Assembly (NCBI RefSeq): GCF_019649055.1
Contig: NW_026570343.1
Span: forward strand, 328,427-392,426
Direction of reading: 5' to 3'
DNA from: Paramacrobiotus metropolitanus
Taxonomy: Eukaryota; Tardigrada; Eutardigrada; Parachela; Macrobiotidae
Length of the DNA: 64,000 nucleotides
Positions within the stretch are counted from its first letter, which is position 1; each line of letters begins with the position of its first letter. Positions 51,909 through 63,850 of the stretch are shown here, piece by piece. The notes below the pieces were generated by a model. That model had not been told where the DNA came from. It did not search any database and worked only from the letters and a program-made list of their open reading frames with translations. The translations under genes and the position numbers were made by a program.

Positions 51909-53833
51909 ATGGATCCGATCAGCGGCTGCAACGCCAGCCATTTACTGTCCGCATGGCAATCTGCCGACGCGTCCAATATCTGTCAGTTCACGTACCATAA
52001 CGTTTGCATGCCGTGGTTGAATAATACATCCTCCATCGTCGATCCCGTGGTGCCGCCCCATCACCGGGTACCGACCGAAGCGGAAATATGGGGCTATGGG
52101 ACACTGGCTGTTCTTCTGATATCATTAGGTACAGAGTACGTTAATTTGTTCAAGAGAAATGGCCCGTGCACATGGTACCAGGTTCGTATACATCCAAGAA
52201 AGCTTTTGCTTTTGAGCCATAATTTTTCTACTTAAAATCATTTGTATATATTATTATTGGTCTAAAAATCGTTTATACGCGTAGCATCCGGTTGCTAAAT
52301 TATCGCGAATTAAAATTGCCACTGAGTTTACGCGCTATTTTGCGCGCCCTTAAGTCACGCTATCATCCGATATTCTTGAACCTTGTTGTGAAAGGCACAT
52401 AATTTTAAAGGCGAGTCTGAGCCAAAACAGACTTTGTGGGACTTTGCTTCTGCAATTTTAGACTAAATGATTTTATTTCTAACCAATTTATTTTATTTAA
52501 AAACTAAGAAAACCTTCTAGTCAGTAGTTACGCACAGCAGGCGCTCGTAGGCCGATGAGTTTTAGTGTTACAGTTGCAGTGGTAACCTTCTTTTTTTGAG
52601 GCATCTAGTTAGAAAACGCATAAACCATTTCTTTGTTGCCGCTGGACAGGTTCGGTGGTGGGTGTCCTGTTCCTGCCCATCATGAAAGCTCACTTCTACC
52701 ACCAGTTCCTGATGGGCATGGTCGGGCTGGGCGTGGGCTGTCTGTGCGGCAGCGCCATCTTTCACCTCATCCCGCAAGCCTTCCATTTGTCCAGCGACAC
52801 CCCGGAGGAATTGGAGCGGTTTCTAGGCAAAGCCGCAGTAATCGTCGCGGCCATCTGCTTCTTCCTGCTTGCCGAACGGATATCTAAAATGGCGGTGACG
52901 TGTCGGAAACGTAGAAGGGAGAAGCAGAAGGCGGCGAAGACCATGAGCGCAGCCACGCTGAATATGAGTGAGACATCTTTAACACTGCTTGTCCAATCCT
53001 ATTCGTACAGTTATTGTTTTTTTAAAAAACAGACAGCGTCACTTCATTACCGATTAGTGAGAAGGAGGAGCAGGAACACCATGACCACGCCCACCGGCAT
53101 AGCCACGCCAATATCGATCCGAAGGAGCTGTCGGACAATCCCATCAAAACCGTCGCATGGATGATCATCGCCGGTGACGGATTGTAATTGGCGTTCCGTT
53201 TATCGCATTGATTTTTGTGTAAAATTTCCCATAACCTTTCTTTTGCAGACACAATTTGTAAGCACACTGTTCGGACCATGAAAGCACCACCCAAACCTCC
53301 TAGATAGTTTTTTTTCATCTGCTAATTAAAATCAAATGATAAACTGATGTACAGTACTGATCAGCTTTAACGAATGTTGTTTTATTAGTGTGGACGGCAT
53401 CAGCGTCGGCGCCGCCTTCTCCATCTCCATCTGGAATGGGATCTCGCTATCCGTAGCGGTGCTATGCGAAGAAGTCCCCCACGAATTGGGCGATCTGGCT
53501 ATTCTCCTTAATTCCGGCATGAGCCTGCGTAAAGCGCTAGCCTACAATTTCTTGTCGGGTTGTACATGTTTTCTGGGTCTGGTCGTGGGTATTTTATTGG
53601 GCGACCTACCCGACGCCGGGCCGTGGATCTTTGCCGTGTCCGCCGGGATGTTCTTGTACATATCGTTGGTACACATGCTACCGGAAATGACGGAAGCAGC
53701 GGAAGAGGCCACGGAGCGCAGCACGAAAGAGGGCGTGATTATGTTGATTATCCAGAGCGTGGGGTTGTTGGCCGGGTTTGTGGTGATTTTTGTACTAGTG
53801 CGCTACGGCGGCAATATCGATATCACGGTATAA
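51909..53833 (+). CDS. ZIP (SLC39) metal transporter, ZIP8/ZIP14 type, five exons with a 9-nt microexon
   Basis: Exons: 51909-52128, 52650-52967, 53033-53183, 53249-53257 and 53389-53833, about 380 residues; all phases match. Exon 1 gives the outer segment and part of membrane helix 1, exon 2 helices 2-3. Exon 3 holds a His-rich cytosolic loop (EHHDHAHRHSHAN) and the start of helix 4. The microexon ACACAATTT completes the metal-site motif GDGLHNFVDGISVGAAF. Exon 5 has EEVPHELGDLAILLNSGMS, where Glu replaces the first His of the LIV-1 motif HEXPHEXGD. That change is the hallmark of ZIP8 and ZIP14, which import Zn, Mn and Fe(II) across the plasma membrane. No break is seen. If the microexon is skipped the core motif is lost, but the frame is kept. 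Confidence 0.92.
53249..53257 (+). other. Nine-nucleotide coding microexon of the ZIP gene
   Basis: cttttgcag|acacaattt|gtaagc: consensus acceptor and donor around 9 nt. Only its inclusion joins exon 3 (GGA TT) to exon 5 (T GTG GAC) with the invariant HNF-D residues of the ZIP family. Confidence 0.88.
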
Positions 53834-55594
53834 AAGAGATTGTAAATTGTTCCATAGTAGTTTCAACAAACCTCAAAGAAAGCCTCATAGCTGCACATAT
53901 TACAGCGCTAGTGACGGACCATGTTAAAGAGAGAGACAGAAAAGGAGATCAAAGCTTTGGGCAACTGTTCTCGTTTTTAAAGAAAATTTTAAACAGATTA
54001 CGCGTCTGCGCTTGGTGTAATAAAATTACATATTAAATACTTGGCTATAGAATTACAGAAACTCTTTGTGTAATGTTTTGCTGGCGTATATATTTGTTTT
54101 CTTCTTGTGACCCTATGTTTCGTATCGTCAAATTATTTGCCCAGCATGCCATAACTGGTTACTATTGCCTTCAGTTGCAGGTTATAAATAATTTTTGTGA
54201 GCTGATGATGGAAATTTGAAGCTAACAATAAGTCATCATTTCGTTAAAATACTTAAAACAGTAAGTGCTTCGGACGAAGACGTACTTTTTTAAAATTATG
54301 TGGAGCATGTTTCCTAAAAACTTCTGTGGTATGCGGTGGCTAATAGTCACAGACAGTCACAGATACACACAGTGACTCTCTACACACATATAGAGCAACT
54401 TTGTTTTCTGGAAAAACTTACCTGGTACGAGTATTATGTAGTGTATCGGTAAGCAGATGTGCTTTTGGTAGACAGCCTAAAGTTACTTTAATTTATCCAA
54501 CTGTACGTCTTTCTGATCCGCGCTTATTGGCAGATTTTACAAGAGTTTAATACACCTACACCTAATCAATCATATGAAACAACTTAAATAATAGAACATG
54601 AACATGAAATGAGGAATATTTATCATTGCTTTACAGTGATACTAATCTTTCATTAGTGGTTACAAGCCCAGTCATATAACTCATATTTATTTGTTGCTTG
54701 ACACAAGCAAAGACAGTAAGCACAGATACGTAATATTAGCTTGATTTCTATCGAAAGTGATAACCAGTGTGTGACTGTGTGTATCTGCACTGTATACACA
54801 CCTGAACCGGTGGATAAAATGTTTTTCGGAATTCTAATTTTCAAAAAAAGAGAAAATTTTAAATTTTTGGTTGACAGTATGACGACAGTAGTCTGCAAAC
54901 TGCAGCAAAGGGCCTTAAATGAAACATGACGAATCTCCCAGAAACTCCATAACGTTCAGCCGAAACCGTCCGTAACGCCTTCCTGAATGCCTAGTACAAA
55001 TATCATAAGTTGGCACCCATTGTGACCGGTATTACATTGTATCTGACGATAAGAAAGGCCAGTGTTGGCTGTTATATTACGTACTGTAGCCGCGAGACGA
55101 AATTGCACCACTTTCAGGTCCGGCCGCTGTCAGCACTTTGCCAGGAATCTCTTTACTTAGAACGTCACGCAGCGTGTGCGTCGTTTTCCATATACTAGAC
55201 TCGTCAGTTGATCAACTGGTGCCTGTCTCGTGCTGCAATTTCGTCCAGCGACTACAGTAACGCAAGCGACCGTCTTAGCAGATTCGTGGCATTCTCGGTG
55301 AAGGTACTGAACATAGCAATACCATTTTACCGAGACAACCGTACAATAAATCGCCGCAGTAGAGAATCGGTTATTTGTCGCAGGCTTACTAGCATTACTG
55401 TACATAGCATAAGCGCTATCATATTAACTTAACAGACGTCGTGTATGAAACCCACGCCAGCGAGCAAGGTGAAACACTGCGGCTTTAATCTATCACTTGT
55501 TTTCTTTAACTTACTGTTCAAAAAGCGTATGCACTGCAGATGTAACTGTACATGATAATTTGCTGAACGGGAAATTAGTTGTAACGCGGACCAA
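53834..55594. other. ZIP 3' flank and intergenic region
   Basis: No convincing coding. Minus-strand frames at 54.6 and 55.2 kb have no family features. Confidence 0.45.
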
Positions 55595-57211
55595 ATGGAC
55601 GGTGCCTCTGGATTTTGGACCATACTTGGTCTGTTATTAGTCGGTAGGTCGCCACACTCTACGAACTTCATTTGGCCGGAGCGTGTTTGTAATTTAAATT
55701 ATGTATATTACTTTGTATGAACTTTAAAATAGTAATACAAACTATCGCAAATTATACTGTAATTCTGGTGCAGCGCGAACAGCAAAAGCGTTGTTTGATG
55801 CGGTGAAAAAAATGCTTCGGCAGTCTTGTGTTTATTTGCAGGTACACTATTGTCCGAGGCAAAATTTAAATGCCCATCTCGATTTGGCTACTTTCCCGAC
55901 AAAACGGATTGTACGAAATATTATATCTGTAACTTCGGGTTTAGTGTACAGCAGGAATGCCCGAACGGATTGCAGTTTTCCCTACGATTTAAAAGCTGCG
56001 GTTGGCTACAACATGTCCGTTGCACCCAGTATAAGGGTAAGTGCAATACAAGGCCAAATCTTATTAATTCCCAAGAAACCCCAAAAGAACGCCATCAACT
56101 ACTGCGAATTACGAAATTTTACTTCAGCATATTATTGGGACAGAATAGTCTGAGGCATCTAGATCAAAAGTGCGCGCAGCAATCTACGTATGATACGTCA
56201 CGTAGCCCACGTGCATGATGCAACTACAAAAATGTACACACTTTTGCTAGTACAGATCATTCTTCCTGTTGTTAAAAAATAATTGAAGTGATACACAATT
56301 ATATTGCATTTACCTTTTGCTATTTTCTTTCTTATTCACAGTAAGTGAAATTGTTTACCTTTTCCTGCACCATTAAAAAAATGCTGTAAAATTTTTTATT
56401 GTGAGTCAATGGAGACAGGAGACTTACAGTAAGTAAATCTGTACAGTTACAGTAAATATGTACATTGTGTACAATATGTACAATATGTATACTTATGTGT
56501 GTGTGTGTCAATATGTACAGTGTGTTTACTGTACATATTTACCGTTTTGACAAAATTTAAACAGCTCCATTAATTTTTGTTTTTCACTTGTTTGTATTTT
56601 TTAAAATAGAAATAAGTGAAAAAACAGAAGTTAATGAAAAACAAAAACAGAGATAATTATCTCTGTCAAAGTTTTACAATCATCGCATGCCCATATAAGG
56701 ATAAGTACTTCTATATTAACATGTAATCGGCATTTTGCAGTACAACATGCTACAGGGTTTATTCTCTCCATTTTCATCAAAGTTTACGGCTCCACCATCG
56801 TACTCGCATATATTTTAGTCTATATTTAAACAACTCAAGTTAACTACATCCTACAGATACCTATTATTTACATACACTGATTGCATAATTTTAATTTGTG
56901 CAGGTATGATACTTATGTGCAGATTTAATTAAGTGCGGAAAATATTTGACTATAACATGACTAAATATATGACTAAATATTTGTCATGTCAGAAGGCAGT
57001 ACAAAGAAGTGTTTGATAATCGGTGAAAGCGATGGTTTCCGTGCAAGTGCAAACTTTGTCCCATGTTCCGATTCACTACACTAATCATCTTAACACGCAC
57101 GAATTAATAATCCTCAGGCTATCATTACACGTCTGCTTCTTTCCAGGTTATGTCCATCGTGAAAGTGAACATATGAATTATCTACTACCTAACACAACCG
57201 AGGTATCCTAA
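55595..57211 (+). CDS. Secreted peritrophin-A (chitin-binding type 2) protein, three exons
   Basis: Exons: 55595-55643, 55842-56036 and 57147-57211, about 102 residues. Exon 1 encodes the signal peptide (MDGASGFWTILGLLLV). Exon 2 is one complete CBM14 domain with six cysteines in the usual spacing: FKCPSRFGYFPDKTDCTKYY, then IC, ECPNGLQFS, SCGW and VRC. Exon 3 gives a short hydrophilic tail (YVHRESEHMNYLLPN). All junctions are phase 1. Such proteins bind chitin in cuticle or peritrophic matrix. Exon 1 was found by phase and signal-peptide logic. Alternatively exon 2 could join a different first exon, but the donor GTAGGT and the perfect phase favour this one. Confidence 0.82.
56440..56650. 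repeat. Inverted repeats in peritrophin intron 2
   Basis: cagtaaatatgtacattg near 56450 is answered by actgtacatatttac near 56527, forming a long AT-rich hairpin with a TG run in the loop. A second imperfect hairpin (ttttgtttttcacttg ... aagtgaaaaaacag) follows at 56575-56640. Confidence 0.5.
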
Positions 57212-57988
57212 TCACACTACCGAAGCTTTTTCGTACTTCCATTGAACAGCACAAGTTTTCCTTGGCAGTTTTGGATGATCAAGGTTGAACCTGTAACATC
57301 GACGATGTTGTGCACAAAATTGTTTTTAAAAATGCTATAAAATTATAATAAAAACATTGTGCTTAGTCAAGTCTCAACCTTTCGTACATTTATCATTTTT
57401 ATCTATTTGTTCGAAGTTGAAAACCTGACCAGTGATCATCTGTTTGCTACGAGTTAGAAATCAGCCGCGTTGTGGGTGAGCAGTTATCACTTATCTTTAT
57501 TAAACTCCACTTGATTTTCTCAGTTTTTCTGTGCGATAAGTAGTTCCTGATTACCTACGTAGTGTGGAAGCAATGTCGATAATTATTACGGTGGTTGTGC
57601 CATGCGCTTTACGAAACGAATTTACTGGACTTGTTCTGGTACAGCTGCCGCCAACACAGATCGCGTACAACATAGTTAAAAATTAAAATCACCATAATCT
57701 GAAATCAACCAGGCTAAGCTTCTGTCCGGCATGCTTCTTGGATGAAAAGCGCTTTACGAAACACCGGTAAGAAAGCTGTTTCAGGAGGACATCATCGATC
57801 AAAGTATGCCACAACCACTAACCGTTGAAAAGTTAAAAAAATAAAATTAAAATCCTCGTTGAGAAGCGGACTGCCATTATCATGACGGACAAATTTAACC
57901 AAGAACCCATTCATACAACTCGGGCTGCTTGACCAAACACCAGCGGCACTTGGTACCGTTCCGCATCTTGCCGGCCGTGTCTTCCCTT
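57212..57988. other. Convergent intergenic region
   Basis: Lies between the peritrophin gene (plus) and the ubiquitin-like-domain gene (minus). I see 3' UTR-like AT-rich sequence and no gene. Confidence 0.45.
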
Positions 57989-60900
57989 TTACTGGCAGCC
58001 TTTCACTTTGGGAATAAGCGTCAGTACGGCCTCCTTCGTTATCCCGTAATCCGCCAGACTGATGTTGTCGCTCAGCTCCCGGCCGTTGAAACACAGCCGC
58101 TGCTGATCCACGGGGATACACTCCGTGCCCTGTATCTTACACTTCAACTGGTACACCCAGAACCCCATATTCACCGGCACGCATACCGTCTTCCCGGCGG
58201 TCTTCACCTGCACACTGCTGTCCGGGCACAGCTTCCCCGGTTTGATGACGTTCTTCCACAGCGTCCGTTTCGGCGCCATCAACCGTTCCAGATCTTTCAA
58301 CGCATGACAGTCATTCAGCGCGGTACAGGAATGCATAATATTCAGCACAATGACTAATCCACACAGGATCATCCGGCTCCCGACTTCCTCCGTTTCAGCG
58401 TAGTCACACACGATGCGCACCGCATCCAGGACCGGGATCTGCTCGAGATCGACACCGGGGTAGCAGAGACGTTCCAGGAACGCCACCTGCGCCCAGAGCT
58501 TCAGCTGCGGGATATCCCAGCTGAGGGAGAACTTCATGGTTTCGTACAGGAAGAAAGGCGCGATGCGGCGCGGTTCGCCAGAGAGGGGTTTTGGTTTGGC
58601 GCATTTGTTGGCAGGGGTGGAGCCGACGACGGACTCCACCACGTCCTTGCTGTAGTCCATCTCCCAGGTGGCCACTTTGCCGTGTTCGCCCTTGGCGAAG
58701 ATGGCGCACATCTTTGGGCAGATGGTGACGAGGACCTTCCGCTCGGTCCGGATGCTGCCCTGCGAAAACAACGACCATAACATGAGGACCGGATGCAGTT
58801 GAAGACACTAATTCCTTTTCCGTAAATTATCGCTGCACGCGCCATTAAGCGATTCTGTGTTCATAAAGAATGTACACGTGGGAGAGTAAGTGTCGGACAG
58901 GTGGCGGAGAAACTGAGTGATGAAAGAACTTTAAAACGGTTGTCCCCTGTGGGCAAAGGGGCATCACTTTACGGTCTTCACCATTAAAATTTTAGCCACA
59001 ATGGAAAGGGCATTAGCATATTAGTGACTTTCAGTGGACAAGATTAGCTGTACTGATGACCTTTACATTTTGCTTTCTGTTCCGTATGTGCAAATTAAAG
59101 ACAATATTCCCGTTCCGCCACATGTTTCTTTTTCTGAAACTCTAGTAAATGACTCGTATCGAACGAACTTATATTATAAGTAAGAGTTGGTAATACAGCT
59201 GCCTTAAAAAAAACAGTTTTCGGGCAGACTGAATAAAACACCGCTTTAGAGTTAGGTAAAATGATCAGACGGTCCGAGGAAAAAAGTGCTAGTACGCCTG
59301 CTAAAATGTAAAACGAATTCAATTTATGTGACTAATTATGCATACATAATTTACTGTAAAGCGAATTTAATTAAATTCGTAAATTAAAATTAAATTGTAA
59401 TATTAAATTTATAACAATACGTATTTAAAGTGTTACAGAGCCATTAAAATTTTATTTTAAAGAATTTATTCTAATTTATCATTTCGTTATGCCTTCGAAT
59501 GTTGTGAAAATAATTCGGCGGTTGGAAGGTACAGAGATTTGAAATCGCCAAAAAATTGTGACAAGAAGTGAAAACAGCCTGCGACAGCTGCGAACCTGTG
59601 CCCTGAAATCGACGTAGGGATTAAAAAAATACGAAAATAACATGGAGAAATAAATAGCGTCGGAGTTCAAATAAAATCTGTATCACCATTCGTAAAAACT
59701 AATTCTGTCGCCTCAATTATTACCTGGCGGGTTTCCAGCGCCACCGTCTCGGGTCGGTCGGCCGCGATAGCGCTGGCCGCCGTGGCTGTTGTATACTCGG
59801 GAATGGTGCGCCGGAATCCGCCCAACAATTCCTGCAGGAAGCGGCGCAATGGCACCCGCATACTGACGAAGCAGTAGGCGTCGCGGAACAGTCCCAGCTC
59901 CGCGTGCGTAGCACTCGCAGTACGTCTGGCCGTTGATGCTGCGTAGTTTATCGTTGACAAAGTACATATTGGTGGCGTTGGTGGAGGAGATTTCGATCTG
60001 CACACTGGGACTGCCCGTGGCCTGGTCCGAGTTGATGAAGGCCAACTGCACCGCCGTCAGGATGCAGTTGTCGGGGACGCGCTCCAGCTGAATACTGGCG
60101 CGCCAGGGAATCTTGTAGCCCTGCTTGTTGTCGCCACCCGGCGTCGACTGGGTGCCGCGCTTTGATGTACACTTTTTCTGAACTGCAAATCGAATGCGCT
60201 GATAACCTTTATTAATATCAGTGTCATAATAAAAGGAAAGGCCGTTAATTTTGTGACTAGCTGAAAAAATCAAAACTAGACCATCACCAGAGGAAATTTT
60301 TCAGTTTCTAAAATTATGTTGTTTGTTTGGTATAATCATATAAAAAATGTTTAATGAACTGCACTCAAATTCTAATTAGCGGTCAATAAATCTTGTGGAT
60401 TGTCCATGCGGAATTTTCTACAATGAATTCAATTACATCATTTTAACCAACTTACATTTTGCTTATATTTTATCCATGAAAGCATTCGCGTACACGGTAC
60501 AGCCATTGATAAATCTTAAAAAATTAATACCGTATCTTTGTTGACGTTACTAATTAGCCACAAGTAATATGATCATTTCGTATAAGAGTACTTGCTCTTA
60601 ATTCTTAAACAATATTTCTGATCAACCATAATTATTAACAATTTACGCTTTTTCAATTGCACAACAATTCAGGATGACCTTTATTTACTTTACTTTTTTT
60701 TCAGACACCTGTTACTACCATTAAGTACTTTCCTAAATATTTTACTTTTTTATATTTTTTTGTGTTGAAATTATTGCAGAAGTGAAACCTTGCAGTTCAA
60801 AAAATATTACAGAATTACCTCAGAAACGCAGATAATAATTTTAAATTAATGATGCCTGTTCTTCTTGCTTAATTTATAATTCACAACCTTTATTACTGTA

Positions 60901-61566
60901 ATTTGAACCTTTAAACTAAAGTTTTATTACTAGTATTTTCTATGTGAAAAAATGCTCCTTTATAACTGTACATATCTTATAGATACTTTTATAGTTTGCA
61001 AATGCTAAAAATTCCCTGTTTATTTAACAAAATAATTAGGCCGGAAATACTGCAGGGAGAAAAAATTTGATGCTGTAAGTAAAAAAAGTTAATTTGAGCG
61101 AAATAATAAGAAGAAATGCAGTCTTACAGAACATCTGCAGACTGATGCCGTTGTCCATCCAGGCGGGTATGGGCGCAATCTCATGCCCCGTCGTGGCCAC
61201 CCGCACGCTTTGCAGCCTTCCCTGGCCGTAATCATTCAGCGCCATTGACTGCAGCTCCTGTGCGTCCTTCTGAAACGTATACATCGCCCGGCACGTCATA
61301 AAATCGCCGTCCTTGGAATCCATGCAGGCCAGCTGGTAGTGCGTCAGCAGATCCAGCACCCCCCGCTCCAGCTTCAACTGCTCACCCATGCGGTTGGGAT
61401 GCGGGGAGCGCAGGCTGTCCAGATCCGGGAAGGTGATGGTAAAGTGGCCGGCCCCGGCGGCGCCGTCCTGACTGGCCAGATGGTACTCGGTGGAGTGCTT
61501 GATTTTGTAGCCGTCGCCGCCGCTGTCCGGCGGCTTCTCCGGACACTCCCCGGGGCCCTCGGCCAT
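57989..61566 (-). CDS. Protein with a C-terminal ubiquitin-like domain, otherwise unrecognised
   Basis: Exons read as 61566-61133, 60170-59713 and 58762-57989, with phase-matched sites (TGTTCT|GTAAGA to tttgcag; CGCCAG|GTAATA to tttcgcag). The last ~72 residues align with ubiquitin: KTVCVPVN, KCKIQGTECIPVDQQRLCFN, GRELSDN and SLADYGITKEAVLTLIPKVKG. The terminal GG is replaced by GCQ, so conjugation is unlikely. The upstream parts hold many Cys and no known domain. Two oddities: exon 2 (59713-60170) must change frame by one base near 59905-59925 to keep a sensible protein, and the 5' end is unclear. The frame upstream of the ATG at 61566 also looks coding (CSKSVTFTAQAT) but has no AG acceptor. 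Sequence errors or a decaying gene could explain both. Confidence 0.65.
58989..59650. other. Intron of the ubiquitin-like-domain gene
   Basis: AT-rich; part of the roughly 950-nt intron between the last two exons. Nothing recognised. Confidence 0.5.
60171..61132. other. Intron of the ubiquitin-like-domain gene
   Basis: AT-rich intron of about 960 nt; nothing recognised. Confidence 0.5.
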
Positions 61567-61639
61567 CGTGGCCTGGGCCGTGAACGTCACCGATTTGGAG
61601 CACAGTTTGAATTATGAAGGAAATACGAGGAATAAACGC

Positions 61640-62978
61640 TGCTGAAAAAAACATTCGGTTCAGCGTTTATTGAGCAGCAGCGACGAAATTACACAACGTA
61701 CCCGGGCGGCCGCTCAGCTGACAAATTATTCACAGCGCCCTGTCTTCCGTGATATCAGCAGAATTAAAGGTCACGACAAAAAAATCTTTATAAAGTCCAT
61801 CAAGATGACGAGAGAATCAAGCCAATAAAAAATAAAAATTTCACCGGGAGAATCGCACACTGACACACAGAAAAATATCGACAAAATTCCATATGTCGGT
61901 ACTGGCAAAAAACGGCAAGCCAACTCGCGAAAACCACGGAAGATCCATAGAAGTATGCAATAATAATGATGCTAATAATATTTATTATGATAACAATGTA
62001 TTATGCGTTATTATCCGATGTTGTCAGCGTATGTACGTACTTTCACTCGTACTTTCGGCGAAAGTCTCTATAAAATTCCGAAACAGCGGCCTAGGCAACA
62101 GTGACATTGCAATAGCCGACTGAGAGCCTGAGATAGCGGCTAACAATTTGTAAGTCTGCGGCTTACGGCAATCAACAGCCAAAATTACTGAAGTACTTAC
62201 TTAATTAGGTACCCGCCTGACATCGTATTAGTAGTGTAGGCAATTATTATAAAAAAGTAAAAAGTTCTTACGATCGGCACTGCCACACAAAACGCTTACT
62301 TCCTTTAGAAAACAATCCGGTCGCCCGAAAACATGTGACGTTCCTGACGTACAGGAATATGTCGTGCACGTAATAAAGTATTAATCAATTAATAAGCAGT
62401 CTTTAATTAACCAAATTAATTATCCCGCGTGAAACAGATTTTGTTCATTGTTTCTCATTTCCGTGCGTACTTTCTTTCATGTTATTTTATTCAATTTCAA
62501 ATTTTAAGCGAAAATGATTTTGAAAATTATCAGAAATAAAACTATCAGAAATATTATTAAATTTTAAATTATCAAACAATTTTGAAAAAAAGATTTTCAG
62601 TCACTTCAATCGATACTGCTGGTGACTATTAATGATAAATTATTCCAATTGTGATCAAGGACCGGTATACTTGTTACGCCGTTGCTTCCAACCGTTATTA
62701 ACCCTGCCTTGTAGTTGTCCCGTTTACATTCCAGCTGCTGCGTGACATTGAATAGCATCAATTTATTACTGAATTATTCCCATTATTTTTCAAATTTCTC
62801 TGTACAACAATATCAGCGTTTCATAGAAACAAAAAAGCAACAAAATATCGGTGAAATCAGTTATACATACCGGCAACAGTCATTTTTCCTGCCGCTATTT
62901 TTATAAAAGTGCAACCAGCTTCTCCGCAACAAAATACAGGATCACCGAAAAAACAACAATTTCAAGGCAATTAACAAT
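61640..62978. other. Intergenic (or long intron) between WAP and ubiquitin-like-domain genes
   Basis: No gene seen. If the two minus-strand loci are one gene this would be an intron, but I found no acceptor that keeps the frame open. Confidence 0.4.
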
Positions 62979-63299
62979 TCAATAGTAGAACAGATCCGTG
63001 GACACGGAGGACACCTCAGGAATGGCCTTGGTGCAGACGAAGGAGTTGCAGCCGGCGTAGCAGCATTTCTGGTTGCGCGCACAGTGGTAATCGCTGTGAC
63101 AGCCGCGTCGGCAGTTGGACCAGACGCAGGCGGCCGCCTCCTTGGGCGGCGCCGGACACCGGCCCTTCTTGCTGCGCGCCGGCACCGCCGAGTTCTGTAG
63201 TTGCAGGGAGAAACACGGGACCATCCGGTCTGTCGCCGCCATGTACGGCGCTGCAAACAGGCACGCAACGCCGATATTAAAACAATATCGTATCGACAT
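62979..63299 (-). CDS. Secreted single-WAP-domain protein (106 aa)
   Basis: Signal peptide MSIRYCFNIGVACLFAAPYM. After a short linker comes a whey acidic protein (four-disulfide core) domain: GRCPAPP, ACVWSN, CRRGCHSDYHC, NQKCCYAGCNSFVC. The eight core cysteines are present in the usual order, including the C-x-x-D-x-x-C / KCC / C-x-x-x-C pattern. It ends shortly after at TAG. Small WAP proteins are typically protease inhibitors or antimicrobial. It may be complete as one exon. A weak donor (GAG|GTGTCC) near the end leaves open that it splices onward to the gene at 61.5 kb. The first ~15 codons overlap the first unit of the tandem repeat listed next. Confidence 0.82.
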   Translation of the reverse strand: MSIRYCFNIGVACLFAAPYMAATDRMVPCFSLQLQNSAVPARSKKGRCPAPPKEAAACVWSNCRRGCHSDYHCARNQKCCYAGCNSFVCTKAIPEVSSVSTDLFYY

Positions 63300-63850
63300 T
63301 TTTTATTAAGAAATCCCTTTAAACTGCTTTATTATTATTTAATTTCAATTTTTTCTTCAATTAAAACTTACACCGCAGCGAAACAGCGAACAAACAAGCA
63401 ACAACGCCGATATAAAAATCCTTGCATCGACTTGTTTTATTACGGGATTCCTTTAAATTGTGTTATTTCTGTATTTTCTATTTTTTTTCTTGAAGTCAAT
63501 ATAATTATACTGCAGGCGCAAGGAAGCAGCAAATAAGCACACAACGCGGAACCAAAAACATGGAATTTTTCAATTAATCTTTATTTCACTAAGAGAATTG
63601 TTTACAATTTTTGAATTTTTTTATTTCCTATTTTTCTCTTGAGCTAAATAAATAACGTATTAAAGAGTAGATAAACACACAACGCGGATATTAAAACTAT
63701 CTACATAATTATTAAGGGATTTTTTCTTTTTTATTTTATTTATTGATTATTTTTTTTATTTATTTATTTAATTTTTTTATTTATTTCTTTTCTTTAATTT
63801 CTATTTTTTCCTTGAGGTAGGTCTATACCGCAGTGAAATAGCGCAGAGTG
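63259..63850. repeat. Diverged ~140-bp tandem repeat overlapping the WAP gene start
   Basis: Four units begin at about 63262, 63390, 63530 and 63671. Each starts with cacgcaacgccgatatt-like sequence (cacacaacgcggatatt in unit 4), then a T-rich middle, then tttctattttttccttgagg-like and accgcagygaaayagcg-like ends. Unit 1 contains the ATG and first codons of the WAP gene on the minus strand. Later units have lost the frame. Confidence 0.7.

Noticed and set aside
57792-58121. Minus-strand frame overlapping the ubiquitin-like domain
   Set aside because: Different frame from the ubiquitin match; GC-rich shadow.
61382-61654. Signal-peptide-like frame MFFSAAFIPRISFIIQ as first exon of the ubiquitin-like-domain gene
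   Set aside because: It is out of frame with the following coding sequence; usable only if a base is missing, so not annotated.
63700-63790. T/A-rich run as origin or centromere-like sequence
   Set aside because: It is explained as the T-rich middle of the fourth tandem-repeat unit.
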